Assembly (NCBI GenBank): GCA_902525355.1
Contig: CABZGO010000004.1
Location: forward strand, 1 to 64,000
Reading direction: 5' to 3'
DNA length: 64,000 bases
Origin: an uncultured Pelagibacteraceae bacterium
GTDB taxonomy: Bacteria > Pseudomonadota > Alphaproteobacteria > Pelagibacterales > Pelagibacteraceae
The notes below the pieces were generated by a model. That model saw only the letters and a list, made by a program, of their open reading frames with translations. It did no database searches and was not told the DNA's origin. Both the position numbers and the translations under genes were made by a program. How positions within the stretch are numbered: the stretch's first letter is position 1; every line of letters begins with the position of its first letter. Positions 18,670-27,135 of the stretch are shown piece after piece.

Positions 18670-19122
18670 TTATTTTTTTCTTCTAGTTGGTGCGTTAATT
18701 TTGTTTCTTAATGTTGACAACAGATTATAAACAAAATTATCTTGTGCAAATTTTTTCTCTGTTTTTTTCTCTGCAATCTTAATATCATTCATATCGTTTA
18801 GATCTAGTAATGTCTTATTTTTAACTAAACCCATATTGTTAAATTCAATAATTAATATGTTATTTCTTGAAATATTTTTTTTACCTAACTTAAATAGTGA
18901 TTGATTAGTTTTTTTTCTCTCAAAGTAAAGCCAAGAATCATTAAAAGTGCTCTTAGATGATGGTGGACCTATTGTTTTTCTTACATCATTTTTGTTGCTT
19001 TTATTAAGTTTAATTTTATCAAGTTTAGTGTCTATAAATCTAAATCCATGAAGATTTGAAACTTTATTTATAGAGCAATTAAGTGTAAAAAAAAATAAAA
19101 TAAGAAGAAATAAATTTCTCAT
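18670..19122 (-). CDS. bamE: BamE/SmpA-OmlA-family outer-membrane lipoprotein
   Basis: Accessory lipoprotein of the BAM complex that inserts outer-membrane proteins. Signal peptide with lipobox ending at C16 (T-L-N-C). The SmpA/OmlA fold markers are present: HGFRF, an I-K-L-N-K-S-N-K-N-D-V-R-K-T-I-G-P-P-S segment, and SWLYFER. Basic C-terminal tail (TRRKK). The start codon is directly back-to-back with that of the divergent chaperone gene (CATATG at 19120-19125), leaving no intergenic bases. Confidence 0.87.
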   Translation of the reverse strand: MRNLFLLILFFFTLNCSINKVSNLHGFRFIDTKLDKIKLNKSNKNDVRKTIGPPSSKSTFNDSWLYFERKKTNQSLFKLGKKNISRNNILIIEFNNMGLVKNKTLLDLNDMNDIKIAEKKTEKKFAQDNFVYNLLSTLRNKINAPTRRKK

Positions 19123-19596
19123 ATGAGTAACAATTATATAAATATTTACAATAATTTAGTGAGATTAACTAGAAATAAAAATCTTTATAGAACTTTAAAA
19201 AATAACGATACATTTTCTGATAGACTTATAATTCTTTTATTTCACTTTGCCTTTTTTCTAAAAGTTTACAAAGAAGAAGTTTCTAAAAAGGAGGCACAAG
19301 ATATTTTTGATTTTGTAATCAGACAAATAGAACTCTCTATAAGAGAGATTGGTTATGGAGATGTTTCTGTAAACAAAAAGATGAAAGATTACGTAAATCT
19401 ACTTTTTTCCATTATAGAAATTGTAGACACTTGGGAGACACTTCAAAATGCGAAAAAAATATCTTTAATTGCTGATTATATAAATATAGATATACATAAT
19501 GATTTATTTGTTAAGTATTTTGATAGATTTGGTGAATTTCTCGCAAAAAACTCTTTAAAAATCTTCACAAAAGATATATTAGAATTTAAATTTTAA
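19123..19596 (+). CDS. Ubiquinol-cytochrome c chaperone (Cbp3-like)
   Basis: 157 residues matching the Cbp3/UQCC1 family that helps cytochrome b assembly in the bc1 complex. Recognised by [14 protein letters not shown], an R[16 protein letters not shown] segment and the N-K-K-M-K-D-Y continuation. Divergence from bamE is the usual alphaproteobacterial arrangement. The YceD/DUF177 gene that often follows is absent; rpmF comes next, two bases downstream. Confidence 0.88.
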   Translation: MSNNYINIYNNLVRLTRNKNLYRTLKNNDTFSDRLIILLFHFAFFLKVYKEEVSKKEAQDIFDFVIRQIELSIREIGYGDVSVNKKMKDYVNLLFSIIEIVDTWETLQNAKKISLIADYINIDIHNDLFVKYFDRFGEFLAKNSLKIFTKDILEFKF

Positions 19597-19598
19597 TT

Positions 19599-19778
19599 AT
19601 GGCTGTACCAAAACGAAAAACATCGAAATCTAGAGCGGGCAAAAGACGTTCACATATGAAGTTTTCTTCAAAAAATATAATAGAGGATAAAAAATCCGGT
19701 GAATACAGATTATCTCATCATTTAGATTTAAAAACAGGTTTATACAAAGGTAGACAAATTTTAGACAAAAAAGATTAG
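19599..19778 (+). CDS. rpmF: 50S ribosomal protein L32
   Basis: 59-residue reading frame beginning [19 protein letters not shown], which is diagnostic of L32, and ending [18 protein letters not shown]. It has no Cys, so it is the zinc-free form. It sits between the cytochrome chaperone gene (2-base gap) and plsX (5-base gap), the classic rpmF-plsX pairing. Confidence 0.97.
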   Translation: MAVPKRKTSKSRAGKRRSHMKFSSKNIIEDKKSGEYRLSHHLDLKTGLYKGRQILDKKD

Positions 19779-19783
19779 ATATT

Positions 19784-20791
19784 ATGAACAACCCATTAAT
19801 TATTGCTGTTGACGCAATGGGTGGTGACGATTCTCCCAATAAAGTAATTGAAGGTATAAATATCCATTCAAGGAAATCTCCGAATATAATTTACAAAATT
19901 TTTGGTAACAAAAATTTAATAGATCCAATTATCAAGAAAAATAATATTTCAGCAGAGAGATATCATGTTATTCATACAGATAAAATTGTTGAAGGGAAAG
20001 ACACAGCTCTAAGTGCAGCAAAAAAAGGTAAAGACACAAGCTTATGGCTCGCCATTGACTCATTAAAAAATAACGAAGCTCATGCAATAGTATCTGCAGG
20101 TAATACTGGTGCACTTTTCCTAATATCAAAATTAAATTTAAAAATGATAGAAAATATTGACAAACCTGCTTTATCTGCATTATGGCCAAGCAAAAAAGGA
20201 ATGAGTGTAGTTTTAGATTTAGGTGCAAATATAGAATGCAGTTCAAAAAATTTAATTGATTTTTCAATAATGGGAGGAGCATTACATAAAGTTTTATTTA
20301 ATAAGGAGAAACCAAGAGTTGCCTTATTAAACATAGGTTCGGAAGAGTTAAAAGGTAATGCAGTTATAAAAGATACATATCAACAACTAACAGACAATAA
20401 AAATTCTTTATTTGATTTTGTTGGATATATAGAAGGTAACAATATTATGGATGGTGAAGTTAATGTTATTGTTGCTGACGGTTTTACAGGTAATATAGCT
20501 CTAAAAACTGCTGAAGGCACTTCAAATTTTATAATAAGTGAATTAAGAAATGCTTTAACATCAAATATAATTGGTAAAATTTCATCTACGATCAATTATA
20601 AAAATTTAAAAGAATTTAAAAATAAACTTGATCCAAGACTTTACAACGGAGCTATCTTATTAGGTTTAGATAAACCTGTTATTAAAAGCCATGGCTCAAC
20701 TGATTCTATAGGATTTGCTAATTCTTTAAAGGTCTGTGAACAAACAATAAGAGGAAATCTAATAGAGCAAATTAAAATTAATATAAATTAA
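19784..20791 (+). CDS. plsX: Phosphate acyltransferase PlsX
   Basis: Makes acyl-phosphate from acyl-ACP for phospholipid synthesis. 335 residues with the family hallmarks AVDAMGGDDSP at the start, SAGNTGA, LDLGANIECS, NIGSEELKGN and DGFTGNIALKTAEG. Directly followed by ihfA. Several antisense frames over it are open by chance and are not genes. Confidence 0.97.
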   Translation: MNNPLIIAVDAMGGDDSPNKVIEGINIHSRKSPNIIYKIFGNKNLIDPIIKKNNISAERYHVIHTDKIVEGKDTALSAAKKGKDTSLWLAIDSLKNNEAHAIVSAGNTGALFLISKLNLKMIENIDKPALSALWPSKKGMSVVLDLGANIECSSKNLIDFSIMGGALHKVLFNKEKPRVALLNIGSEELKGNAVIKDTYQQLTDNKNSLFDFVGYIEGNNIMDGEVNVIVADGFTGNIALKTAEGTSNFIISELRNALTSNIIGKISSTINYKNLKEFKNKLDPRLYNGAILLGLDKPVIKSHGSTDSIGFANSLKVCEQTIRGNLIEQIKININ

Positions 20792-21088
20792 ATGAAAAGA
20801 ACAAATTTAACAAAAAAAGATATAATTAATTCTATCTATATGCAAATTGGATTTTCTAAAGTTATAAGTGAAACTTTATTTTCTGATATTTTTGAGATTA
20901 TTTTACAGAACATCATAAAACATAAAAAAGTAAAAATTTCAAAATTTGGAACTTTTGAGTTAAGAGCTAAAAAACAGAGAATTGGAAGAAATCCAAAAAC
21001 AAAACAAGAAAAAATTATTTCGGAGAGAAATGTAATTTTATTTAAAGCATCAAAAGAATTTAAAAAGTTAATTAATAGAGATGAATAA
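20792..21088 (+). CDS. ihfA: Integration host factor alpha subunit
   Basis: 98-residue DNA-bending HU/IHF-fold protein. LTKKDIINSIY at the start, the ISKFGTFELRAKKQRIGRNP arm segment (the intercalating Pro is in RNP) and the KKLIN end fit the IHF-alpha subgroup. Starts immediately after the plsX stop; overlaps the merR-type gene by 8 bases. Confidence 0.93.
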   Translation: MKRTNLTKKDIINSIYMQIGFSKVISETLFSDIFEIILQNIIKHKKVKISKFGTFELRAKKQRIGRNPKTKQEKIISERNVILFKASKEFKKLINRDE

Positions 21089-21461
21089 TATTAAAGTTGA
21101 TAGTAAATACAAAACTATTGGACAAGTTGCCAAAATACTGAATTTAATAAATAAAAAAAATGGATCTTTATCAACTCATACGATCAGATTTTGGGAGAAA
21201 GAATTTGAGCAGATAAAACCATCAATCTTTTATGGTAAAAGAAGATATTATGATGAAAAAACAATAAATATTCTAAAAAAAATAAAATACTTACTAAAAG
21301 ATAAAGGCATGACAATAAATGGAGTCAAAAAGTCTTTAAATTCTGACATTTCTGATATTGACGTATTGTATAATAACACTATAAAACAAAAAAATATTAT
21401 TAAATCAAAGATACGCAATATAAAAAATATTTTAACTGAAATAAAAAAAAAAAATGGCTAA
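21081..21461 (+). CDS. MerR-family transcriptional regulator
   Basis: 126 residues. The N-terminal winged helix is clear: YKTIGQVAKIL, TIRFWEKEF (the MerR R-x-W/Y-E), then RRYYDEKTINILKKI. A long C-terminal helix of about 40 residues likely dimerises it; there are no effector-binding Cys. Found downstream of ihfA in many alphaproteobacteria; its target is not known. Confidence 0.87.
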   Translation: MNNIKVDSKYKTIGQVAKILNLINKKNGSLSTHTIRFWEKEFEQIKPSIFYGKRRYYDEKTINILKKIKYLLKDKGMTINGVKKSLNSDISDIDVLYNNTIKQKNIIKSKIRNIKNILTEIKKKNG

Positions 21462-21645
21462 GAAAACGCATGTAAAAGTTAGACTTGTCCCTGAAGCTAA
21501 ACCTGATAGTCCTTTTTTTTATTATGTTAAAAAACCGGCAGGAGGCGAAAAAGCTAAAGTCAAGTTAAAGGCTAAAAAGTATAATCCTGCTACAAGAAAA
21601 CATGAAGTTTTTGTAGAAAAGAAACTGCCACCACACAGTAAATAA
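21454..21645 (+). CDS. rpmG: 50S ribosomal protein L33
   Basis: 63 residues: MAKKTHVKVRLVPEA, FFYYVKKPAG, then KLKAKKYNPATRKHEVFVE, matching L33. It is a Cys-free (zinc-independent) form and slightly longer than usual because of an insert around residues 28-38. Overlaps the regulator gene by 8 bases. Confidence 0.95.
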   Translation: MAKKTHVKVRLVPEAKPDSPFFYYVKKPAGGEKAKVKLKAKKYNPATRKHEVFVEKKLPPHSK

Positions 21646-21646
21646 T

Positions 21647-21940
21647 TTATTTCTTTTTCTTAAAATTCCTTCGTTCGAAGTCTATATATGCGTAAATCAT
21701 ATTTTTCCAAATTTTGTTTGTGATTTTTGGATCAATATTATTCTTTATTGATTTTTTTTTAATATTTCTCAAAATTAAGTCAATTCTTTTTTGATCTACT
21801 ATTTGATTTTTTCTTTCCTTAAGTGCTAGAACTTTTTTAACAAGGTTAGTTCTTTTCTTGATTATTTTAATTAAATAATCATCTAATTTATCCAATTCTT
21901 TTCTTATTTTCCTGAGTTTTTCTTTTTTTAATGGCGACAT
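21647..21940 (-). CDS. Chorismate mutase, AroQ type
   Basis: 97-residue all-helical protein with the chorismate mutase type II pattern: L-R-K-I-R-K-E-L-D-K-L-D at the start, KRTNLVKKV with the active Arg, a Lys in LALKERK and an I-V-D-Q-K-R segment. It converts chorismate to prephenate for Phe/Tyr. Convergent with rpmG, one base apart; 43 bases from divergent ctaA. Confidence 0.87.
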   Translation of the reverse strand: MSPLKKEKLRKIRKELDKLDDYLIKIIKKRTNLVKKVLALKERKNQIVDQKRIDLILRNIKKKSIKNNIDPKITNKIWKNMIYAYIDFERRNFKKKK

Positions 21941-21983
21941 TTATATATTTGGATAATTAAAAAATTATTATATTTATCCAACT

Positions 21984-23015
21984 ATGTATAGCGAAAATCT
22001 TAAAGTTAATAATCAAATATCAATATGGCTAATAAGTATGTTTTGGATTATTTCTGCTATGATTGTTGTTGGAGGTTTAACAAGATTAACTGACTCTGGT
22101 TTATCTATCACTCAATGGCAATTATTCTCAGGTTTTTTACCACCACTTAATGATCCTGAATGGATTATGTATTTTGATTTATACAAAGAAATACCTGAAT
22201 TTAAATTACAAAATTATGATATGACCATGCAAGAATTTAAAGTAATCTTTTGGTGGGAATGGGCTCATAGATTTATGGGTAGGTTAATCGGCATAGCTTT
22301 TCTAATTCCATTATTATATTTCACTATTAGAATTAAATTTAAAAAATTAATAAGTCTTTATTTTATCTTTGCCTTAATATGCTTTCAAGGGTTTATAGGA
22401 TGGTATATGGTAAGCAGTGGACTTGTTGATAGGGTGGATGTTAGTCATTTTAGATTATCAGTTCATTTATTAGTAGCTTTTATTATCTTGTCCTTAATCT
22501 TTTGGAATTATTTAAAAATTAAAATTAAAAACAACGTTCAAAATACTATCAATATAATATATCCGTTATTTTTTCTTTTTTTGGTCTTTCTGCAGATTTC
22601 AATTGGCGCTTTTGTTTCAGGGATGGATGCAGGAAAAATTTATAATTCCTGGCCATTAATGGGTAATTCAATTTTTCCAGATGACAACTCTGTTTCTAAT
22701 CTTTTTAAATTGTCTGCTTTTAGCGATCCTTCTTTAGTACAATTTATTCACAGAAAATTAGCCTATATAATAGGATTTTTTTATCTATATATATTATTTA
22801 ATATTTATAAAAATAAAAAAAGCGATTTATATATATCAATTAATATTTTAGGTTTTTTTATAATTTTACAAATTATTTTGGGAATATTTACTTTATTATA
22901 TGGTGCACAGATACTGATTGCATCTATGCACCAAATTAGTTCTATTTTTTTGGTTACGTCTTGTATCTATTTTTTATTTCTAAACACAAAATCTAACTTA
23001 CAGCTTTCAAGCTAG
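21984..23015 (+). CDS. ctaA: Heme A synthase (COX15/CtaA)
   Basis: Oxidises the C8 methyl of heme O to make heme A for cytochrome aa3 oxidase. 343 residues, eight helices in two four-helix halves. Family markers are GGLTRLTDSGLSITQWQ, WWEWAHRFMGR (heme His), SHFRLSVHLLVAF, an IHRKLAY in the second half and a late SMHQISSIFL. The C-terminus overlaps the convergent metY gene by 23 bases. Confidence 0.95.
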   Translation: MYSENLKVNNQISIWLISMFWIISAMIVVGGLTRLTDSGLSITQWQLFSGFLPPLNDPEWIMYFDLYKEIPEFKLQNYDMTMQEFKVIFWWEWAHRFMGRLIGIAFLIPLLYFTIRIKFKKLISLYFIFALICFQGFIGWYMVSSGLVDRVDVSHFRLSVHLLVAFIILSLIFWNYLKIKIKNNVQNTINIIYPLFFLFLVFLQISIGAFVSGMDAGKIYNSWPLMGNSIFPDDNSVSNLFKLSAFSDPSLVQFIHRKLAYIIGFFYLYILFNIYKNKKSDLYISINILGFFIILQIILGIFTLLYGAQILIASMHQISSIFLVTSCIYFLFLNTKSNLQLSS

Positions 23016-24318
23016 GTTTTCCGGACGCACCTAAAGCTTGATCAAGATCAGCTATAATGTCATCTGGATGCTCTATACCTATTGATAGTCTGACATATCC
23101 TGGTGTAACACCAGCAGCTAATAGCTCTTCTTCAGTTAATTGGCTGTGAGTTGTTGTTGCTGGATGAATTGCTAAACTTCTTGCATCTCCAATATTTGCT
23201 ACATGGTAAAACATTTTTAATGATTCAATAAATTTTTTACCTGCCTCAACCCCTCCTTTAACCTCAATACCTACTAATGCTCCATTTCCTCCTTTAAGGT
23301 ATTTTTTAGATCTTTCACCAACTTCTCCCTCATGAAGACTAGGGTAGATAACTCTTTCAACATTTTTATGTTTTTTCAAAAAATCAACTGCTTTTTGAGC
23401 ATTAGAACAATGTTGTTTCATTCTTAAAGGAACAGTTTCAAGACCTTGTATTATTCCCCATGCGTTATCTGGCGCTAATGGAGCACCTAGATCTCTTAAT
23501 AGACACACACGAGCTCTAACTACAAAAGAAACATTTGCTCCAGTTAATTGTGGAACAACCTGACCCCACACAGCGCCACCATAACTAGCGTCTGGCTCGT
23601 TAAATAAAGGTTGTCTTTTTGGATCTTTAGTCCAATCGAAATTACCTCCATCTACAACGCAACCTCCAATAACTGTGCCATGTCCTCCAATAAATTTAGT
23701 TAGCGAGTGAACAACTACTGCTGCACCATGTTCAAGTGGTTTGCAGATTACTGGAGAAGCGGTATTATCCATTATTAGTGGTATGCTATACTTTCTACCT
23801 ATATCTGAAACCTCTTTTATCGGAAATACTCTTAAATAAGGATTTGGTAAAGTTTCTGCATAAAAACATCTTGTTTTATCATCAATTAGTTTTTCAAAAT
23901 TGCTTGGGTCAGATGGATCTGCATATCTGCACTCAATACCTAGCTTTTTTAGAGTATGAGTAAATAAGTTAACTGTACCACCATACAAATCAGTTGAACT
24001 AATAAAGTTATCTCCTGATTGACAACAGTTTAAAATTGCAAATGTTGATGCAGCTTGTCCTGATCCTACACTAACACATGCTAAACCACCCTCTAATGCT
24101 GCTACTCTTTTTTCTAGTACGTCATTTGTTGGGTTCATCATTCTTGTATAAATGTTTCCAAATTCTTTTAGTGCAAATAAATTTGCTGCATGATCTGTGT
24201 CATTAAATTGAAATGAAGTTGTTCTATAAACAGGAACAGCTACTGCTGTAGTTGCAGGATCACTTCTATAATCTCCTCCATGCAACGCTATTGTTTCTGG
24301 ATTTTTATTTTTGCTCAT
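22993..24318 (-). CDS. metY: O-acetylhomoserine sulfhydrylase (MetY), copy 1
   Basis: PLP enzyme that adds reduced sulfur (sulfide or methanethiol) to O-acetylhomoserine, giving homocysteine or methionine. 441 residues; the opening ETIALHGGDYRSDP, SVGSGQAAS, D184 in MDNT and PLP lysine K208 in HSLTKFIGG support this. The C-terminal IHPATTTHSQLTEEE block is the Cys/Met-metabolism signature. Related to but distinct from copy 2 at 25198. Its 64-base leader has a possible pseudoknot over the ribosome site, listed separately. Confidence 0.92.
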   Translation of the reverse strand: MSKNKNPETIALHGGDYRSDPATTAVAVPVYRTTSFQFNDTDHAANLFALKEFGNIYTRMMNPTNDVLEKRVAALEGGLACVSVGSGQAASTFAILNCCQSGDNFISSTDLYGGTVNLFTHTLKKLGIECRYADPSDPSNFEKLIDDKTRCFYAETLPNPYLRVFPIKEVSDIGRKYSIPLIMDNTASPVICKPLEHGAAVVVHSLTKFIGGHGTVIGGCVVDGGNFDWTKDPKRQPLFNEPDASYGGAVWGQVVPQLTGANVSFVVRARVCLLRDLGAPLAPDNAWGIIQGLETVPLRMKQHCSNAQKAVDFLKKHKNVERVIYPSLHEGEVGERSKKYLKGGNGALVGIEVKGGVEAGKKFIESLKMFYHVANIGDARSLAIHPATTTHSQLTEEELLAAGVTPGYVRLSIGIEHPDDIIADLDQALGASGKPSLKAVS

Positions 24319-24371
24319 TTTTTTCCTATATTGTTATTTATTTATATTAAACTAAAATGGAAAAATACAAT
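24319..24371 (-). promoter_or_regulatory. Possible pseudoknotted leader masking the metY ribosome site
   Basis: On the minus strand two interleaved complementary pairs occur in order. ATTGT (24371-24367) pairs with ACAAT (24334-24330), and TTTTTCC (24365-24359) pairs with GGAAAAA (24326-24320), which contains the metY Shine-Dalgarno bases. This A-B-A'-B' order is an H-type pseudoknot with loops of 1, 24 and 3 bases. SAM-II and SAM-V riboswitches have that architecture, and SAM-V is known upstream of metY in SAR11. The stems are AT-rich and could be chance, and I cannot match a riboswitch consensus from memory. Confidence 0.35.
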
Positions 24372-24382
24372 CAAGCTTTTTT

Positions 24383-25201
24383 TTAACTTGATAATGGGGG
24401 GTAATTAGTTGTTATAAACTTTTTTAAAACTGTTAAAACTCTATCTGCTTCTTCTAACAACATCATATGTCCACAATTATCTATAATATCAACTTGACTA
24501 CCATCAATTAAAGAAGCAAGTTTTTTTCCTTCTTTAACTGGGCACATTTTATCATCAGTTGCTAAAATTGAAAGAGTAGGGCATTTAATCTTTTTAGCTG
24601 CCTCAAATCCATTTTTATAATTATCACAGGCTCTAAAATCTACACCTAATGTATTCTGTATAGTTCTAGATTTTGCAAGCATTGTTCCCGTATTGATATG
24701 ATATAGACCAGGAACTGGATGACCACCAAAGTGACCTGCTGGACCATGTGCCCAGTCCATCATTAAATCGACTGCTTTTGGATCATTATTTTCTGCAAGT
24801 GAAAGTAGTTCAGGATTCATTGGTATTGCACCAGCTCCACCCATCAAACTAAGAGTTTTAATTTTATCTGGATATCTTGATGTACATTCTACTGTAACTA
24901 AACAACCTTGTGAGTGACCTACCAAAGAAGCTTCTTTATGACCAACTGCATCAATTACAGATCTTACCCAATCTGCCATCTCTTCAATTGATTTAAGGCT
25001 TTTTCCAGATGATAATCCGTGACCTGGAAGATCAACTGCCAACGCATTATAACCATGAAAAGCAAAGTATCTTGTTTGGAGAACCCAGGTCATATGGGTT
25101 AAACCACTTCCGTGAACAAATATAATTAGTGGTTTTTTTTTATCAAATGGTCTTCCACCAGTAGAGGCGAAAACCTCATGCCCATTGACTTTGAATTTCA
25201 T
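24383..25201 (-). CDS. Alpha/beta-hydrolase between two metY genes
   Basis: 272 residues with the alpha/beta-hydrolase fold: oxyanion HGSG at 30-33, nucleophile S97 in LVGHSQG, an acid in ATDDKMC and catalytic His in NCGHMMLLE. No signal peptide, so cytoplasmic. It starts inside the end of the upstream metY copy (4-base overlap) and precedes the other copy, so it is likely part of sulfur or homoserine-ester metabolism. The substrate is unknown. It is not a typical MetX acetyltransferase, which is larger and has a different nucleophile context. Confidence 0.85.
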   Translation of the reverse strand: MKFKVNGHEVFASTGGRPFDKKKPLIIFVHGSGLTHMTWVLQTRYFAFHGYNALAVDLPGHGLSSGKSLKSIEEMADWVRSVIDAVGHKEASLVGHSQGCLVTVECTSRYPDKIKTLSLMGGAGAIPMNPELLSLAENNDPKAVDLMMDWAHGPAGHFGGHPVPGLYHINTGTMLAKSRTIQNTLGVDFRACDNYKNGFEAAKKIKCPTLSILATDDKMCPVKEGKKLASLIDGSQVDIIDNCGHMMLLEEADRVLTVLKKFITTNYPPLSS

Positions 25202-26529
25202 TGATTTGAAACAAGCCTTGGTTTTCTTGCAGCCCTAAAACCAATCTCGAAATCATTTTTTATGTCATCTATGTCTTCGATACCAACGGATAACCTAATC
25301 ATGTCATGTGATAATCCAGCAAATTTTAAAGTTGCCTCATCCATTTGGGAATGGGTTCCAGAAGCAGGATGAATAACTAAAGTCCTAGTATCACCTACAT
25401 TTGCCAAATGCGATGCTAATTTAACATTATTAATAAATGCAACACCGGCATCTTTTCCACCTTTTATTCCAAATGCAATCATAGAACCTTTACCATTTGG
25501 AAGTAACTTATTAGCTAGTTCTGCATCTGGATGATTAGGTGCACTTGGATGAGAAACCCATGCAACACTTTCGTGGTTAGATAGATATTTTACCATTTCC
25601 TCAGCATTTGAACAATGTTTTTTCATTCTTACAGATAAAGTTTCTATGCCTTGTAAAACATTCCATGCGTTTTGAGGGCTCAAACAAGGACCAAAGTCTC
25701 TCATACCCTCAGCTCTTGCTTTCATAGTAAAAGCTGTTGGACCAAATTCCTCTGCAAAAGATAAACCATGATATCCTTCATATGGCTTGGTCATTGTTGG
25801 AAATTTATCATTTTGCATCCAATCAAATTTTCCACCTTCAATTAATATTCCTGCCATTGAAGATCCATGGCCTGCCATCCATTTTGTTAAGGAATGTATT
25901 ACTATGTCAGCACCATGCTCGAAAGGTTTACATAAGTATGGAGTTTGATAAGTAGCATCAACCATTAACGGAATTCCAGCATCATGTGCAATTTTAGCAA
26001 TCTCAGGCATATTCATTATTTCATTACCTGGATTTCCAACTAATTCTCCAAAAATTCCTTTTGTATTCTTTTGTATTGCTTTTTTAAAACCTTCTGTATC
26101 TCTTGGTTTAACAAAAGTGCATTTAATTCCAAATTTTGGCAAAGTAAGTCTAAACAGATTTACCGTTCCCCCGTAAAGTTGCGATGATACCACTAAGTGA
26201 TCGCCAGCTTCACATAAAGTCATTACTGTTAAAAAAATAGCACTCATTCCAGAAGAGGTAGCAAGAGCTGCTGTTCCACCTTCGAGAGATGCAACTCTTT
26301 CTTCTAATACACCAACTGTAGGATTTGAGATTCTACTGTAAATATGCCCACCTCTTTCCAAATTAAAAAGAGCTGCTGCATGATCTACATCATCAAATAA
26401 GTAAGATGTTGTTTGATAAATTGGAACTTGTCTTGAACCTGCATTTTTATGTGGCTGATAACCTGCGTGCAAACTCAGAGTATCAAATTTGTATGTATTC
26501 GGTTTTAATTCTTTTTTTTTATCACTCAT
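25198..26529 (-). CDS. metY: O-acetylhomoserine sulfhydrylase (MetY), copy 2
   Basis: 443-residue Cys/Met-metabolism PLP enzyme. TLSLHAGYQP opening, TSSGMSAIFL, D191 in MVDATYQTP (the usual D-N-T is D-A-T here) and PLP lysine K216 in HSLTKWMAG. The late VIHPASGTHSQM block is present. It diverges enough from copy 1 (about residues 100-200 differ widely) to suggest a different substrate preference rather than a recent duplication. A good Shine-Dalgarno (AGGAG) precedes the start. Confidence 0.9.
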   Translation of the reverse strand: MSDKKKELKPNTYKFDTLSLHAGYQPHKNAGSRQVPIYQTTSYLFDDVDHAAALFNLERGGHIYSRISNPTVGVLEERVASLEGGTAALATSSGMSAIFLTVMTLCEAGDHLVVSSQLYGGTVNLFRLTLPKFGIKCTFVKPRDTEGFKKAIQKNTKGIFGELVGNPGNEIMNMPEIAKIAHDAGIPLMVDATYQTPYLCKPFEHGADIVIHSLTKWMAGHGSSMAGILIEGGKFDWMQNDKFPTMTKPYEGYHGLSFAEEFGPTAFTMKARAEGMRDFGPCLSPQNAWNVLQGIETLSVRMKKHCSNAEEMVKYLSNHESVAWVSHPSAPNHPDAELANKLLPNGKGSMIAFGIKGGKDAGVAFINNVKLASHLANVGDTRTLVIHPASGTHSQMDEATLKFAGLSHDMIRLSVGIEDIDDIKNDFEIGFRAARKPRLVSNQ

Positions 26530-26636
26530 TAGGCTCCTTTAATTTATAATTTTATGAACACGTTTTATGTGGGCTATTATTACTAATAAATGGTCATAAT
26601 TCAATCAACCATTCAGTCCTATATAAATATAATAAA

Positions 26637-26665
26637 TTGACAATATAAGTAATTATAAGTATTAA
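26637..26665 (+). promoter_or_regulatory. Sigma-70-type promoter of rplM
   Basis: A perfect -35 TTGACA (26637-26642), 17-base spacer and -10-like TATTAA (26660-26665). Transcription would start near 26672, only a few bases before the rplM ATG at 26676, and no Shine-Dalgarno is visible, so the message may be almost leaderless. Confidence 0.5.
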
Positions 26666-26675
26666 TCCCGCATTC

Positions 26676-27134
26676 ATGACAAAGTTTGTTAAAAAAGACG
26701 AGGTAAATAGCGAGTGGTTTGAAATTGATGCTACTGGAGCAGTTGTAGGTAGAATTGCAACGGTTATATCAAAAATCATAAGAGGTAAAAATAAAACTAA
26801 TTTTACCCCACATATGGATCATGGAGACTTTGTAGTTGTTAAAAACGTAGATCAAATAAAATTTACCGGTAATAAATTTCAAAATAAAAAGTATTATAGA
26901 CACACAGGTTATCCTGGCGGAATTAAGGAAACAACTCCTGAAAAATTAATTGAGAAAAAACCAGAAGAAATATTAAAACTTGCAGTAAAAAGAATGTTAC
27001 CATCTGGTGCTTTAGCTAAAAAACAATTATCAAAACTCAAAATATACTCTGGCCAAGATCATCCTCATAGTGCTCAAAATCCAAAGATCATAGATATTAG
27101 CAAACTTAATGAAAAAAACTTAGTAAGAAATTAA
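26676..27134 (+). CDS. rplM: 50S ribosomal protein L13
   Basis: 152 residues: W-F-E-I-D-A-T-G-A-V-V-G-R-I-A at the start, then NVDQIKFTGNK and KYYRHTGYPGG, RMLPSGALAKKQL and YSGQDHPHSAQNP, all L13 signatures. Forms the usual two-gene operon with rpsI (one base between them). The AT-rich region upstream is shared with divergent metY copy 2. Confidence 0.97.
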   Translation: MTKFVKKDEVNSEWFEIDATGAVVGRIATVISKIIRGKNKTNFTPHMDHGDFVVVKNVDQIKFTGNKFQNKKYYRHTGYPGGIKETTPEKLIEKKPEEILKLAVKRMLPSGALAKKQLSKLKIYSGQDHPHSAQNPKIIDISKLNEKNLVRN

Positions 27135-27135
27135 T

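Noticed and set aside
19968-20595. Three antisense frames over plsX
   Set aside because: They lie opposite a well conserved gene, have low-complexity Leu-rich content and no ribosome sites.
26530-26675. SAM riboswitch ahead of metY copy 2
   Set aside because: The ribosome site GGAGCC has no upstream complement in the leader, and no interleaved stems were found; only an AT palindrome (26577-26589) is present.
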